Below, piece by piece: positions 1-8,620 of a stretch of 64,000 bases of DNA. The position numbers were made by a program, and so were the translations under genes. Location of the stretch: IMG/VR virus record IMGVR_UViG_3300027782_000032, positions 62,001 to 126,000 of that record, one strand, 5' to 3'. Origin of the DNA: a virus. The notes under the pieces were generated by a model. The model was given only the letters and a program-made list of their open reading frames with translations, did no database searches and was not told where the DNA came from. Position 1 is the stretch's first letter. Each line of letters starts with the position of its first letter.

Positions 1-1405
1 CTGTTGCAGGGATAGGGTCTGCACCTATACCTATATGACGCAGCAAAGATCTTAGTCTTCCTGGAGCAGTCCTAGCTATGTAACGTTCTATTGAAACTTT
101 TCTGTCTTCTGGATCAAGATGGTCATGGCTGTCAAACCTAAGAGCTCGGCCTTCGCTCTGGCTGCTTCTAGCTGTATTCCAGTGAGGGTCAAGCAGTTGA
201 ACTAGCTTGGTACCTTTAAACGACAAACCTTCTGTTCCTGCTGGACCTAGCAAAGCTACCTTAAGCTTATCGCTGTTGTAGTCGTCAACCAGTCTTTTAC
301 GCTCTTTATCTGATAGTGCACCTGTAAACGAAGCTGCAGGAATACCTGCTCTGTCTAAAGCGGCTTGGTAAGGCGACAACCCTGCATCGATAAAGTTGGA
401 GAAGATAAGAGCTTTGCCTTTAGGGTCTTTGTCTAAAAGCCCCTTAAGATTACCAAACGCTGTAGTAAGCTTTGGAGAATCATCGAAAGCTTTTTGAATG
501 TCTTTGTTTTCTTTCATGAACGGAAGTGTTGAAAGCCCTACCTGCCTAAGCCCTGTCATAAAGCTAGACATTCTGCTTACTTCATCTTTTGTTAGAGGGT
601 AGTTCCTCTCTAGCTTCCACCTAAGTACAGTAGGAAGCTGACCCATTATATGGCTGTTAAGGTCTGTCTGATCTCGGTTCATTTCTACGACTACGTCTTT
701 GCGATTAACTTCAGCCTTGGGAGCTAGCGGTGCAAAGTAGTCTACCTTACCTTTTAGCTTGTCTTTAAGTTGCTGCTGATTAATTATCTCTGGCTCTGCT
801 GGATCTGAGTTTAGAAGTCTGTTGTACCAAGTAGGACTGGCTGTGTCTTTTACATAAGTGTCTTCAAACTCATTCTTACTAACGTCCTCTCCTGTAAGTA
901 TGTTATACGGCAATGTAAAGTCGCTAGGGTCATTTACCACTGGAGTGCCGGTAAGCATCACAACCTGTTTTGCTTTTCTAGCAGCCTCCATAAGGTTCTT
1001 AGCTTGAGCGGACGCTGGGTTTCTAAATCTGTGAGCTTCGTCTATTAGAATAGAGCCTGGGTTATCTATTGGTTTTCCAAGTGCTAGGCCGGTATGACTC
1101 ATGACGCTGCTAGGTGTTGCAGTGTCTTGGTCTATAAACTTCTCTTGCTCCTTGCGTAAGTTGTTACGTAAGGCAGCAGGAACTACAGCTGTGTAAGGTA
1201 TCTTTGACTCGTCTGCTGAAGCTAATCCGCTTAAAGTCTTACCAGAGCCAAGACTATGGTAAAGCAGCATGCGAGCTTTACCAGTTGTGTCTAGCTGTTT
1301 CTGTACCTTGTCCACTACTCCCTGCTGGTGTGGCTGCAGAGAGATATTAGGATTTAGATCGGCTTGTTTTGTGGAGACGTCTCCACTGTTGTACTCTTGG
1401 GTCAC
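1..1405 (-). CDS. SNF2/DEAH-type helicase, partial (3' end beyond window)
   Basis: Superfamily 2 ATPase that probably remodels or translocates on DNA. About 468 residues are visible and the reading frame runs off the left edge. Motifs seen in order: Walker A HSLGSGKT near residue 56, IDEAHRF (motif II) near 123, LTGTPVVN (motif III) near 150, and a C-terminal helicase half with AGTEGLSFKG (motif V) and QSEGRALRFD (motif VI) near 420. I chose the GTG at 1405: it starts three bases after the polymerase stop, with a GGAG inside the last polymerase codons. The tight spacing implies co-transcription with the polymerase gene, so a role in phage transcription is plausible (inference). Codons 8-13 (SGDVST) are encoded by a copy of the dispersed palindrome. 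Confidence 0.85.
   Translation of the reverse strand, partial: MTQEYNSGDVSTKQADLNPNISLQPHQQGVVDKVQKQLDTTGKARMLLYHSLGSGKTLSGLASADESKIPYTAVVPAALRNNLRKEQEKFIDQDTATPSSVMSHTGLALGKPIDNPGSILIDEAHRFRNPASAQAKNLMEAARKAKQVVMLTGTPVVNDPSDFTLPYNILTGEDVSKNEFEDTYVKDTASPTWYNRLLNSDPAEPEIINQQQLKDKLKGKVDYFAPLAPKAEVNRKDVVVEMNRDQTDLNSHIMGQLPTVLRWKLERNYPLTKDEVSRMSSFMTGLRQVGLSTLPFMKENKDIQKAFDDSPKLTTAFGNLKGLLDKDPKGKALIFSNFIDAGLSPYQAALDRAGIPAASFTGALSDKERKRLVDDYNSDKLKVALLGPAGTEGLSFKGTKLVQLLDPHWNTARSSQSEGRALRFDSHDHLDPEDRKVSIERYIARTAPGRLRSLLRHIGIGADPIPAT
1371..1386. repeat. Dispersed palindrome, copy 1
   Basis: GTGGAGACGTCTCCAC, perfect 16-bp palindrome inside the helicase gene, read there as SGDVST. Confidence 0.9.
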
Positions 1406-1407
1406 GG

Positions 1408-4400
1408 CTACTCCACTATGACAACTTTGTCGTTGGCGTCTATCTCACCGGAACGGTATGCACGCATGGCATCAGCCTTAGTCTTGAAATAACGCTCAGG
1501 CCTCTTTGATGCTTCAGAGGTAGCTGTGTAAAGTCCGCCTTGATATTCATTCATCGGCAACTGGTGAACCTTGAAGTTCTTTACAGCAAATAGATTTCTA
1601 CTAGGAAGCATCTTCTCTATCGCATCCTTTACAGACTCATCAGTGGTTGGAACGTGATAGTTCATAGCGTCGCCATCGAAGTCGGCGCCAAACCCCTTTA
1701 CAATAATAGGAGGGACCTGAAGCGTACTACCCTTGACCAGCTTCGGCTTGAAAGCCATTACACCATATCGGTGAAGAACTGGGGCCCTAGTAATGATTAC
1801 TGGCCTTGCTTCCATCTCAGAAGTCATGGCATCCATAGCCATAGGGTCTTTCTTCTCTATCATTTCAGAGGCTTTAAATCTATCGACTCCTCTTTTTACA
1901 AGTCGTCGCATAATGAACGGCTTATAAACCGACCAAGCTCTGTCTTCAGGAAGACCTACTTGATCCATGTCCAAGTCTGGGTTAGGAGTAATAGCAGCTC
2001 GACCAACCATGTCTACGTTTGACGCAAGAAGCTTTCTCTGAAGAACGCCATACTTTGGATTGTCACCAAAGACTTGCTTTAGTATTCCCTTAACATTCTT
2101 CTGTTCTAGCTTTGGATTGGCGGAGTCTCCAAGTCCAGTAACTGCTTTAAATGAGTCGTATAAAGCTAGCCTGTGGTCTGACAGATTTGAAAAGCTCTTA
2201 GAAGCTTCTTTCATTTCATTGTTAGAGTCGATTAACTCCTTGTAAAGATAGTTAGCGTCTCCAACCATAGGCAACCCACTTTGTTGCATAACGCTTACAG
2301 GCCTGAACAAAGGAGGAAGCACTGGAACCTTGCTCATCATCCAGTCAGAAGGATGCATCTTAAGGCTCTGAGCTGTTTTAAGATAACCAAGCTTGCGCAC
2401 AGCTGTGTCACGATACGACTTCTTACCTGAGGCTATCTGAGCCCTAGCTTTTATAAGCTCTTGGTCAACGTTTATCTTTTTAAGGGCTGAGCTGATTGCT
2501 TCAGGTCCTTTAACACCGTTAAGCTCTTCCTTTCCAGAAAGAACGTCTCTAAACTTGTTCTCAGTAAGCCCTAGAATTCTTCTAATAGGCTCTTCCATGA
2601 CTGGGTTAGGCATAGATTCGTGCAGCTTAACGTGGCTCCACATAGTGCCGCCATGACCTCCTGTTAGCCTGTTATCAAAAAGGCCATCACCAGCAGGCTT
2701 CATTCCGTTTTCCCAGTCTACTGTATCTGATCTCTTAATTTCTCTATCACCGGACAGAGCGTCAACGTCTTTGTCGGTCATAGCCATAAGCTGTGTCTTA
2801 GATCCATTTCTAACTGGGTTGATTCCAGCTCCTTGAAGCTGAGCCATAAACTTTCGGTAGGTCAGCGGGACCCTTGGTATAGGTAAAGACTTTCCAGTCA
2901 TAAACGCTGCCCAGTAGTCGTCATTCTTCTGTCCCCTAATCGACCCAGCGTCCCTTAGAACCTCATGAGCACCATGAGATAGAAGTGCATTAACATCCAT
3001 AAGAGCCATGCGCTTGCTGCCTTCTTCTCCACCTTTTGCTGGAGTTTCCTCTGCAGTGTATCCGCTAGCTATACCGCGGCCTTGTCCTTTAGACTCTGAG
3101 GTATGGTGAAGCTTCATAAAGAACCTGTTACCAGTGAAGATGTTCTTTATCTTCTTACCTGATTCTGGGTCTTCGATGTCTTCCATGTCGCTAAGGTTGT
3201 TTTGCTTAAGCTCATTTATTGCAAACTCTGTAAGGTCATTAATGTTATCAAAGTCTTTTATAGCGTAGCGCTTTCCTGTCTTCTCAGCAACTTTTCCAAG
3301 AGCTGCCTCTACCATCTGGCTTGGATTGGTTCTAGTTATAACCCCTAGTGGATTAAGAAGTATTTCAAAAGGTCTACCTTGCGCGTCTCTAGGCATTTTA
3401 TCTTCTGGTATAACTGCAGCTATAACACCCTTATCTCCATACCTTCCAGAGAGCTTGTCACCTTCTTTCATCGGGTTAAGACTTTTAACAGTTACCGAAT
3501 ACCCCTTTTTAGTTTGAGCTATGTCAGTTACTATTCCTTCGTTCTCGTGATCCCATGTAGTTGTTGCGTTTGTAAACCCGTTACGTGATCTTCCAACCTG
3601 CTGATTATGGGCTCTTGACAGTATGTTAGCTTGTAAGATAAGTGGGTCACCTTTTCTTACAACTGTGCCAGCCTTTATAACACCGTTGTCATCCATGCCA
3701 GACAGGGCTTCCTTAGAGTACTCAGAAGGAAACAGAGTTAAAAAAGGCTTCTTTCCATGCTTTGAATCGTCGCCAAGCTCAGCCTCATGCTGGTACATAT
3801 GCTCTGACGTTAATCTCTTTGCTGCGCCTTCAGATATGACAATCGCGTCTTCAAAGTTGTATCCTTTGTAAGGTATGTACGCCGACCTTAGATTTGTACC
3901 TAAAGCAGCTGTACCTTTATCGTCAGTATAGTTAGACCTAGCCAATAGGTCTCCATTTCCAACTACATCTCCTACTTTTACGGTAGGCGTATTGTGCAAA
4001 AACGTCTTACGATTGAATGGAAGATTGTTGTAAATCTCTTTCTTATGCAGCTGTCCGTCATCACCCCTAATGTGTATCTCGTCTCCATCCACTTTTATAA
4101 CCTGTCCTGCTACGGTAGACCTTACAGCACCCATGTGGCCGCCATAAGATTCTTCATAAGACTTATCGTCTTCGTCTGGCATTCCCGATTGCACATAAGG
4201 AGATTCTGGGTTTTGAAGGGGTAGCGCCTGCGTAAGCATTCTAGCGCCCATCATAACTCTCTGGCCTTTAGTTGCGCTCTTAAGAGGAATCATGTTTGCT
4301 AAGTGGTTAAAGGAGCTTTCCATTCTTGGAAGCTCGTAGTTAACGTCTTTCCTGTCTACGTACTTGATCTTTCCGTTGACCAGTGCAGCTATCTTATTAT

Positions 4401-5865
4401 TGGTTTTGTCTGCCATTTGATTTGGAAAAGCTATTGCAGATCCTGCAAGCTCTTGAGGAGTTTTCCATGCGTCTTCTCCTGTATTGACGTCTCTAAAGCT
4501 ACCATAAACCTTTCCGTCTATGCCCTTACGAGAGTTGATAGCTATTCTGCTATCCACTCCAACCTTAAGAGACTCAGGAGTTAATAAAGGGTCTACAAAC
4601 CCGAAGTGAGATGGCTGCACATTACGAGCTTCTTCTGGCACTGATTGAAGAGAAGGTATACCACCCTCTCCAAGTCTACTAACCCTAGTTATCTGATTAA
4701 GCAAGTCGGCTGGGTTGACCTCTTCAAGAGGCTGACCAAGTCCGCTAGTCATAATAGCGCCATTTATCTGAGAGTCTAGAAACCCAGGAGCAAAAGAGCT
4801 TAGGTTCTTTTTAAAGCTGGCTTTCCATAGCAGCGGCCTCATTACTCTATGGGCTACCTTTACCCTTTCTGAAAATAGGTCTTCTGGCCCTATCATAGAC
4901 TGGTACGACATAGCGTCACGGTCGTCTGGATCTTGTTCTTTCCTATGAACTGCAAGCAGTTTTTTTGTAGCTGCTATGATAGAGTCTGCTGAAACATTGG
5001 CAAACGGGCTACCAAGTGTCCGTGAGTTAACCTCTGGGTCCATCTCCATCTTTGACATAGCCTCAATCACCGACTTCTTCCTGCTCTCAGGAGTGACTAC
5101 GTCGCCTGGCTTTGATTTAGCTATTCTGTTGAATATTTTATCAAGATGGCTTGGGTCGTCTGTATCAGCGTTGGCTTGGTATATTTCATTACCCCAAGCT
5201 TCTCTCAGCTGCTTGTCGCTAGCGCCCAAAGCCTTAAGAAGTGGAGTTATAGGAACAGAAGACTGACCGAATCCTATAGAAAAAACTCCTTTAGCTGGGT
5301 CAAGCGAGTATCTATGCGATGCGCCTTTTCCAGGCATTATGTTTGCGTGACTCTCTACGTCACCGCTATTTGTAACTCTTGTGAACACTCCAGGCTTAAG
5401 TCGCATCTGATTTGCCAGCGTGTACTCTGTGCCTTTTACTATAAACGTTCCCCTGTCTGTAAGATAAGGAACCTTGGCTAGAGTTGTTCTCTTAGAATCT
5501 AAGACCTCGCCTGTCTCATTATCTGTAAGGTTAAGAGTACCCTTTAGGCTTCTGCTAAGAGTGTTACCTTTTAAGATAGCTTCTTTCTGTGACTTAATTG
5601 ACTTAGTTTCTTCTTCGTCATTCCAGCCAACTTCAGCAATGCTTAAAGTGTGCCTTTGATTTACTAAAGGCTGAATGCCAGCTGCAGACGCTTGAACTCC
5701 TCCGAATATAGCAGCTCTAGTAGCTGCTACATCATCAAACCGACGCATGGTTGGCGGTGGCGCTACTGGCTTTAAAGGAGCCTTAGAACTAACCAAGCCG
5801 ACTGGCTTGCTTAGCGTCGGCTCTGGTATTAGGTTGTCTTCATCGTCTGAGAATATTCCAGCCAT
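1408..5865 (-). CDS. Fused RNA polymerase beta / N-terminal beta' protein
   Basis: DNA-directed RNA polymerase of the two-barrel multisubunit type, 1485 residues. Residues about 1-1100 resemble RpoB: FIVKGTEYTLANQ near 140, GYNFEDAIVISE near 670, GDKLSGRYGDKGV near 806 and ILNPLGVITRTNPSQ. Residues about 1160-1485 resemble the start of RpoC: LPPLFRPVS near 1185, a NVDMVGRAAI segment like RpoC's KRVDYSGRS, RAPVLHRYG, and GADFDGDAM near 1397, the Mg-binding DxDGD triad. The protein ends soon after that triad, so the bridge helix and trigger loop of beta' are missing and should be in another gene, not in this window. The next gene downstream is a helicase. It could act as a virion or middle/late-gene polymerase; which one cannot be told. 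Start ATG follows AGAGG and overlaps the end of the preceding gene. Confidence 0.93.
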   Translation of the reverse strand: MAGIFSDDEDNLIPEPTLSKPVGLVSSKAPLKPVAPPPTMRRFDDVAATRAAIFGGVQASAAGIQPLVNQRHTLSIAEVGWNDEEETKSIKSQKEAILKGNTLSRSLKGTLNLTDNETGEVLDSKRTTLAKVPYLTDRGTFIVKGTEYTLANQMRLKPGVFTRVTNSGDVESHANIMPGKGASHRYSLDPAKGVFSIGFGQSSVPITPLLKALGASDKQLREAWGNEIYQANADTDDPSHLDKIFNRIAKSKPGDVVTPESRKKSVIEAMSKMEMDPEVNSRTLGSPFANVSADSIIAATKKLLAVHRKEQDPDDRDAMSYQSMIGPEDLFSERVKVAHRVMRPLLWKASFKKNLSSFAPGFLDSQINGAIMTSGLGQPLEEVNPADLLNQITRVSRLGEGGIPSLQSVPEEARNVQPSHFGFVDPLLTPESLKVGVDSRIAINSRKGIDGKVYGSFRDVNTGEDAWKTPQELAGSAIAFPNQMADKTNNKIAALVNGKIKYVDRKDVNYELPRMESSFNHLANMIPLKSATKGQRVMMGARMLTQALPLQNPESPYVQSGMPDEDDKSYEESYGGHMGAVRSTVAGQVIKVDGDEIHIRGDDGQLHKKEIYNNLPFNRKTFLHNTPTVKVGDVVGNGDLLARSNYTDDKGTAALGTNLRSAYIPYKGYNFEDAIVISEGAAKRLTSEHMYQHEAELGDDSKHGKKPFLTLFPSEYSKEALSGMDDNGVIKAGTVVRKGDPLILQANILSRAHNQQVGRSRNGFTNATTTWDHENEGIVTDIAQTKKGYSVTVKSLNPMKEGDKLSGRYGDKGVIAAVIPEDKMPRDAQGRPFEILLNPLGVITRTNPSQMVEAALGKVAEKTGKRYAIKDFDNINDLTEFAINELKQNNLSDMEDIEDPESGKKIKNIFTGNRFFMKLHHTSESKGQGRGIASGYTAEETPAKGGEEGSKRMALMDVNALLSHGAHEVLRDAGSIRGQKNDDYWAAFMTGKSLPIPRVPLTYRKFMAQLQGAGINPVRNGSKTQLMAMTDKDVDALSGDREIKRSDTVDWENGMKPAGDGLFDNRLTGGHGGTMWSHVKLHESMPNPVMEEPIRRILGLTENKFRDVLSGKEELNGVKGPEAISSALKKINVDQELIKARAQIASGKKSYRDTAVRKLGYLKTAQSLKMHPSDWMMSKVPVLPPLFRPVSVMQQSGLPMVGDANYLYKELIDSNNEMKEASKSFSNLSDHRLALYDSFKAVTGLGDSANPKLEQKNVKGILKQVFGDNPKYGVLQRKLLASNVDMVGRAAITPNPDLDMDQVGLPEDRAWSVYKPFIMRRLVKRGVDRFKASEMIEKKDPMAMDAMTSEMEARPVIITRAPVLHRYGVMAFKPKLVKGSTLQVPPIIVKGFGADFDGDAMNYHVPTTDESVKDAIEKMLPSRNLFAVKNFKVHQLPMNEYQGGLYTATSEASKRPERYFKTKADAMRAYRSGEIDANDKVVIVE

Positions 5866-5866
5866 T

Positions 5867-6934
5867 TTAGGCCTCTTCTGAAAGTTGTTCGTTAACGTCG
5901 CTTTTTGGAGTTAGAGTTTTTTTCTTTTTGTTTACTTTAACAGGAACAGGTACTGAGTAAATCGGCATGCCCTCAGATTGTCTTCTAGTTAAAAACTCAT
6001 TTAAATACCTCTGATGCTCAAGTTCCTCTGGATCGTTATTCTTAGCATGAGTGTACCCTGTGTTTGTGCCGATTGCTCCAGCTCCTAAAGCTAGAGCTCC
6101 TGCTAAACCTAAATACCCAGTTGCATAAGGTTTAACAGCTGTAAAAGCTTGACTTCCTAAGTTTTTAAGATCTTCAAGTGTAGGAAGCATATAGTTTCCT
6201 ACTGCTGAGGCTCCTTCCATAGCCTTATTACCGACATAGCTAAACGCGTTTTGTAATGGGCCTGGAGGAGCTTCTGCTTTCTTTTCTTTAGTAACATGCA
6301 AACATAAGCTAGCCAACTTTTCTAAATCTTGAGCTAGTGTAGTAGACTTAGCTTCTGCTTTTTTTTGACCAAAGAACCCAGGCTTACCGGTTGCTTTAAC
6401 AGGTTCAGGCAGCCTGTTTGAATGAGCTTCTACTAAAGCCTCTCCAAACTCACGCTTAGCATCTTCTAACTCTTGAGCAGCATCTCTTTTTCTTTTTTCT
6501 CTAAATAGGTGATTAATAACTCCGTATCCTGTTCCTAGGCCAGCACCTGTAGCTGCAACTAGAGCAGGGGCATAGGCCATATTAGCCAAGTCCTCTGTTT
6601 TCCACTCTGATTGCTTTTCATTTTCTGTGTCTTTTATAGATACACCACTCCCTGGGCTAAATGGCTTATACTTACTACCCTTACCCCTTGCCTTACGCGC
6701 TTGTCTTTTTTCAACATTGTAAGAGGCTCCAGGTAAGGCCTCCTGCCCAGGAACGGGCACTTCTATAGTGTTGTTTCCAGGAGTGCCTGTACTAAACGCT
6801 TTGTTGTCTAAGCCACTATTAAAAGAGTTAAGTAGATGTTTAGTTCCAGCAATACCGCCTCCAGCAAGTAAGCTGAATAGTCCTACTCTTTTTAGGTTGT
6901 CCCATTGATTGTCGTCAAAGTATTGATCTGGCAT
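5867..6934 (-). CDS. Hypothetical virion-type protein with hydrophobic Gly/Ala segments
   Basis: 355 residues, no family recognised. A hydrophobic Gly/Ala helix follows the acidic N-terminus (LFSLLAGGGIAG near 20), a second lies near 120-140 (APALVAATGAGLGTGYG), and a third near 275-292 (GLAGALALGAGAIG). Between them is a Lys/Arg-rich charged stretch. The segment LEKLASLCLHVTKEKKAEA near 205-225 resembles the LEKAA tags of genes at 31-36 kb. ATG is preceded by AGGAG. The gene joins the polymerase gene end to start and probably shares its transcript. Internal virion protein or membrane-interacting protein is an inference from composition. Confidence 0.7.
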   Translation of the reverse strand: MPDQYFDDNQWDNLKRVGLFSLLAGGGIAGTKHLLNSFNSGLDNKAFSTGTPGNNTIEVPVPGQEALPGASYNVEKRQARKARGKGSKYKPFSPGSGVSIKDTENEKQSEWKTEDLANMAYAPALVAATGAGLGTGYGVINHLFREKRKRDAAQELEDAKREFGEALVEAHSNRLPEPVKATGKPGFFGQKKAEAKSTTLAQDLEKLASLCLHVTKEKKAEAPPGPLQNAFSYVGNKAMEGASAVGNYMLPTLEDLKNLGSQAFTAVKPYATGYLGLAGALALGAGAIGTNTGYTHAKNNDPEELEHQRYLNEFLTRRQSEGMPIYSVPVPVKVNKKKKTLTPKSDVNEQLSEEA

Positions 6935-7288
6935 TTAAGTTCTCCTGTTAGGTGCTAACTTTCCTTGAACGTCAGCCCACTCCATGTGAATACTAAGCTT
7001 CTTATCTTCTGAAATAATCTTAGTTCTGTCTATAATTACACAAGCCCTGTTAGCAGCTAAATCTCTAATTTTAGTATACTCTTTAAGTTCTTCAGGATCG
7101 CTAAGATCAAATATCTTAACTTTAACATCATACTGAAGCGGTATATTCTCATACTCTTCTTGAGTAGTGTTTGGAGCCATTGGGCCGCCTAGTATAGGAA
7201 AACCTTGAGAGGTAGTCCCAGACAGCTGTCTATATTTAACACCTACACCACCAAGCCCAAACTGATTTAAAATACTAGAATCTCTCAT
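6935..7288 (-). CDS. Hypothetical protein, possible structural
   Basis: 117 residues, no family recognised. N-terminus is Gly-rich (QFGLGGVGVKYRQL), the C-terminal half is a mixed alpha/beta-looking sequence with DLSDPEELKEYTKIRDLAANRA and ends in a basic APNRRT. It directly abuts the next gene (stop at 6935, next start at 6934) and has AAAGGA upstream of its ATG, so it sits in the same transcription unit as the polymerase block. Confidence 0.65.
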   Translation of the reverse strand: MRDSSILNQFGLGGVGVKYRQLSGTTSQGFPILGGPMAPNTTQEEYENIPLQYDVKVKIFDLSDPEELKEYTKIRDLAANRACVIIDRTKIISEDKKLSIHMEWADVQGKLAPNRRT

Positions 7289-7299
7289 ATTAGTCCTTT

Positions 7300-8187
7300 C
7301 TAATACCTAGTAACACCTGAAATTCCTCTGTCTCGTTCTCGTCTACGTTTAGCCATCTCCGTCTGTCGTTTAATAAGTGTTGCCTGCCTATCGTACTCGT
7401 TTGTAAGCTCCTCGTTTAACATCTCTTCTCTAGATGGAATAGGAGCCTTGGTTACGTTATGCAAACCTGGTCCAACTACTTGGTTTCCTAAGTAGTACCC
7501 GCCTGCACCCGCTGCTGTAAGGCCTGCCAAGCCTACAAGAGGAATAGAGCCTAGTTGTCCAAGAATACTAAGATCAAGAGCCCTCTTCTCTGCAAAGTAC
7601 AGAGCTTGTTTTACTCGTATCTTTATCTCATCAAGGTTGAGGCCTTCATCAATGCACTTGGCCAAGAAGGCTACTTTAAACATTTGCTTATCGTCCATCG
7701 CTGCTCCTTGCTTTCCTAGAGTAGGTTTGGTAGCTGCAGTAGGGGTTACAGTACCTTTGTTTAAATCTACAGAAGCCCCACCTTTAACTGGCTTTATAGT
7801 CTGACCAGACATTGCAGTCATAGGAAGTCCAGCTAATCCTGCACTGCTAGCGCCCATTAAAGACCCAGCAAACGAAGCTGCGTCAGCAGGAGCTACTCGA
7901 TTGGCTCCTAACTGGGCAGGAGGGGCGCTTGGCCCAACTATTGGAATAGACTTGTCTATAAGTTTATTGCTAAAAGAACTATCATTTAAAGGGTATCTAG
8001 CTACTGCTTCCCTAGTCTTAGCGTGAGCTGCTGAGTTAAATATTTCTTTTGTGTAATTTCTTTTAGAGGTTAAAAGATTCTGTGTGTTTACAGGTAGCTT
8101 ACCCCAGCCGTTGTAAGGCTCAGTAGGCTGCCTTCCTGGAGCTATAGCTTCTGCGTTAATCTGAGCTTGGGTCTTAACTGGAGGCAT
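7300..8187 (-). CDS. Hypothetical virion-type protein
   Basis: 295 residues, no family recognised. The N-terminal third is Pro/Ala-rich, residues about 105-125 are hydrophobic (FAGSLMGASSAGLAGLPM), and a Gly/Ala hydrophobic segment lies near 210-235 (LGSIPLVGLAGLTAAGAGGYYLG), likely membrane-inserting. An amphipathic Lys-containing helix (MFKVAFLAKCIDEGLNLDEI) sits near 165. C-terminus is strongly basic (MAKRRRERDRG). The composition and position resemble the other genes of this block and suggest a virion protein. Confidence 0.65.
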   Translation of the reverse strand: MPPVKTQAQINAEAIAPGRQPTEPYNGWGKLPVNTQNLLTSKRNYTKEIFNSAAHAKTREAVARYPLNDSSFSNKLIDKSIPIVGPSAPPAQLGANRVAPADAASFAGSLMGASSAGLAGLPMTAMSGQTIKPVKGGASVDLNKGTVTPTAATKPTLGKQGAAMDDKQMFKVAFLAKCIDEGLNLDEIKIRVKQALYFAEKRALDLSILGQLGSIPLVGLAGLTAAGAGGYYLGNQVVGPGLHNVTKAPIPSREEMLNEELTNEYDRQATLIKRQTEMAKRRRERDRGISGVTRY

Positions 8188-8191
8188 GGTG

Positions 8192-8560
8192 TTATCCTAG
8201 TATGATTCCTGAGTTGGTTACACCCTTTGGTACGCTAGCTCCAGTTGACCAGATCTTTCGGTTGTCGTGTGCTAGCTGAGCAGCTACCTTTGGGTCTGTA
8301 GGGTCGCCCTGCTCTTTAGCTTCTTGAATACATAGCATAATGTCTCTAGCCGCTGCAATAATCTGAGTCTTCTCGTCTTGATGCTGAACTCTGGTAGACT
8401 CTTCAAACAAGGCTTTTGCTCGCCTTCTCATTACCGAGGTAGGCTCGACCTTATCAGATCCGTCTCTATTATCATGAATGTTTATGAGGCCACCTTCAGC
8501 CCAGAACTCAATCTGGTTGTATTTATATGTCTTCTTAATGATTAAAGCCGGAACGTCCAT
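8192..8560 (-). CDS. Hypothetical protein
   Basis: 122 residues, no family recognised. Begins with a beta-rich stretch (MDVPALIIKKTYKYNQIEFWAEGGLINIHDN) followed by a helical segment with many Ala/Arg and ends in Gly/Ser/Ile. Start ATG follows AAAGGGAT. Only 4 bp separate it from the gene downstream. Could be a small virion component; no stronger statement is possible from sequence. Confidence 0.6.
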   Translation of the reverse strand: MDVPALIIKKTYKYNQIEFWAEGGLINIHDNRDGSDKVEPTSVMRRRAKALFEESTRVQHQDEKTQIIAAARDIMLCIQEAKEQGDPTDPKVAAQLAHDNRKIWSTGASVPKGVTNSGIILG

Positions 8561-8620
8561 TTATTATCCCTTTCAGTTAAAACACAATACTACACTAATT
8601 TAAGCTTGTTGTCACTTAGC

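Noticed and set aside
1654-2022. Plus-strand open frames inside the polymerase gene
   Set aside because: They have no ribosome site and lie opposite a protein with clear polymerase motifs; several similar shadows over the portal, helicase and large virion genes were dropped for the same reason.
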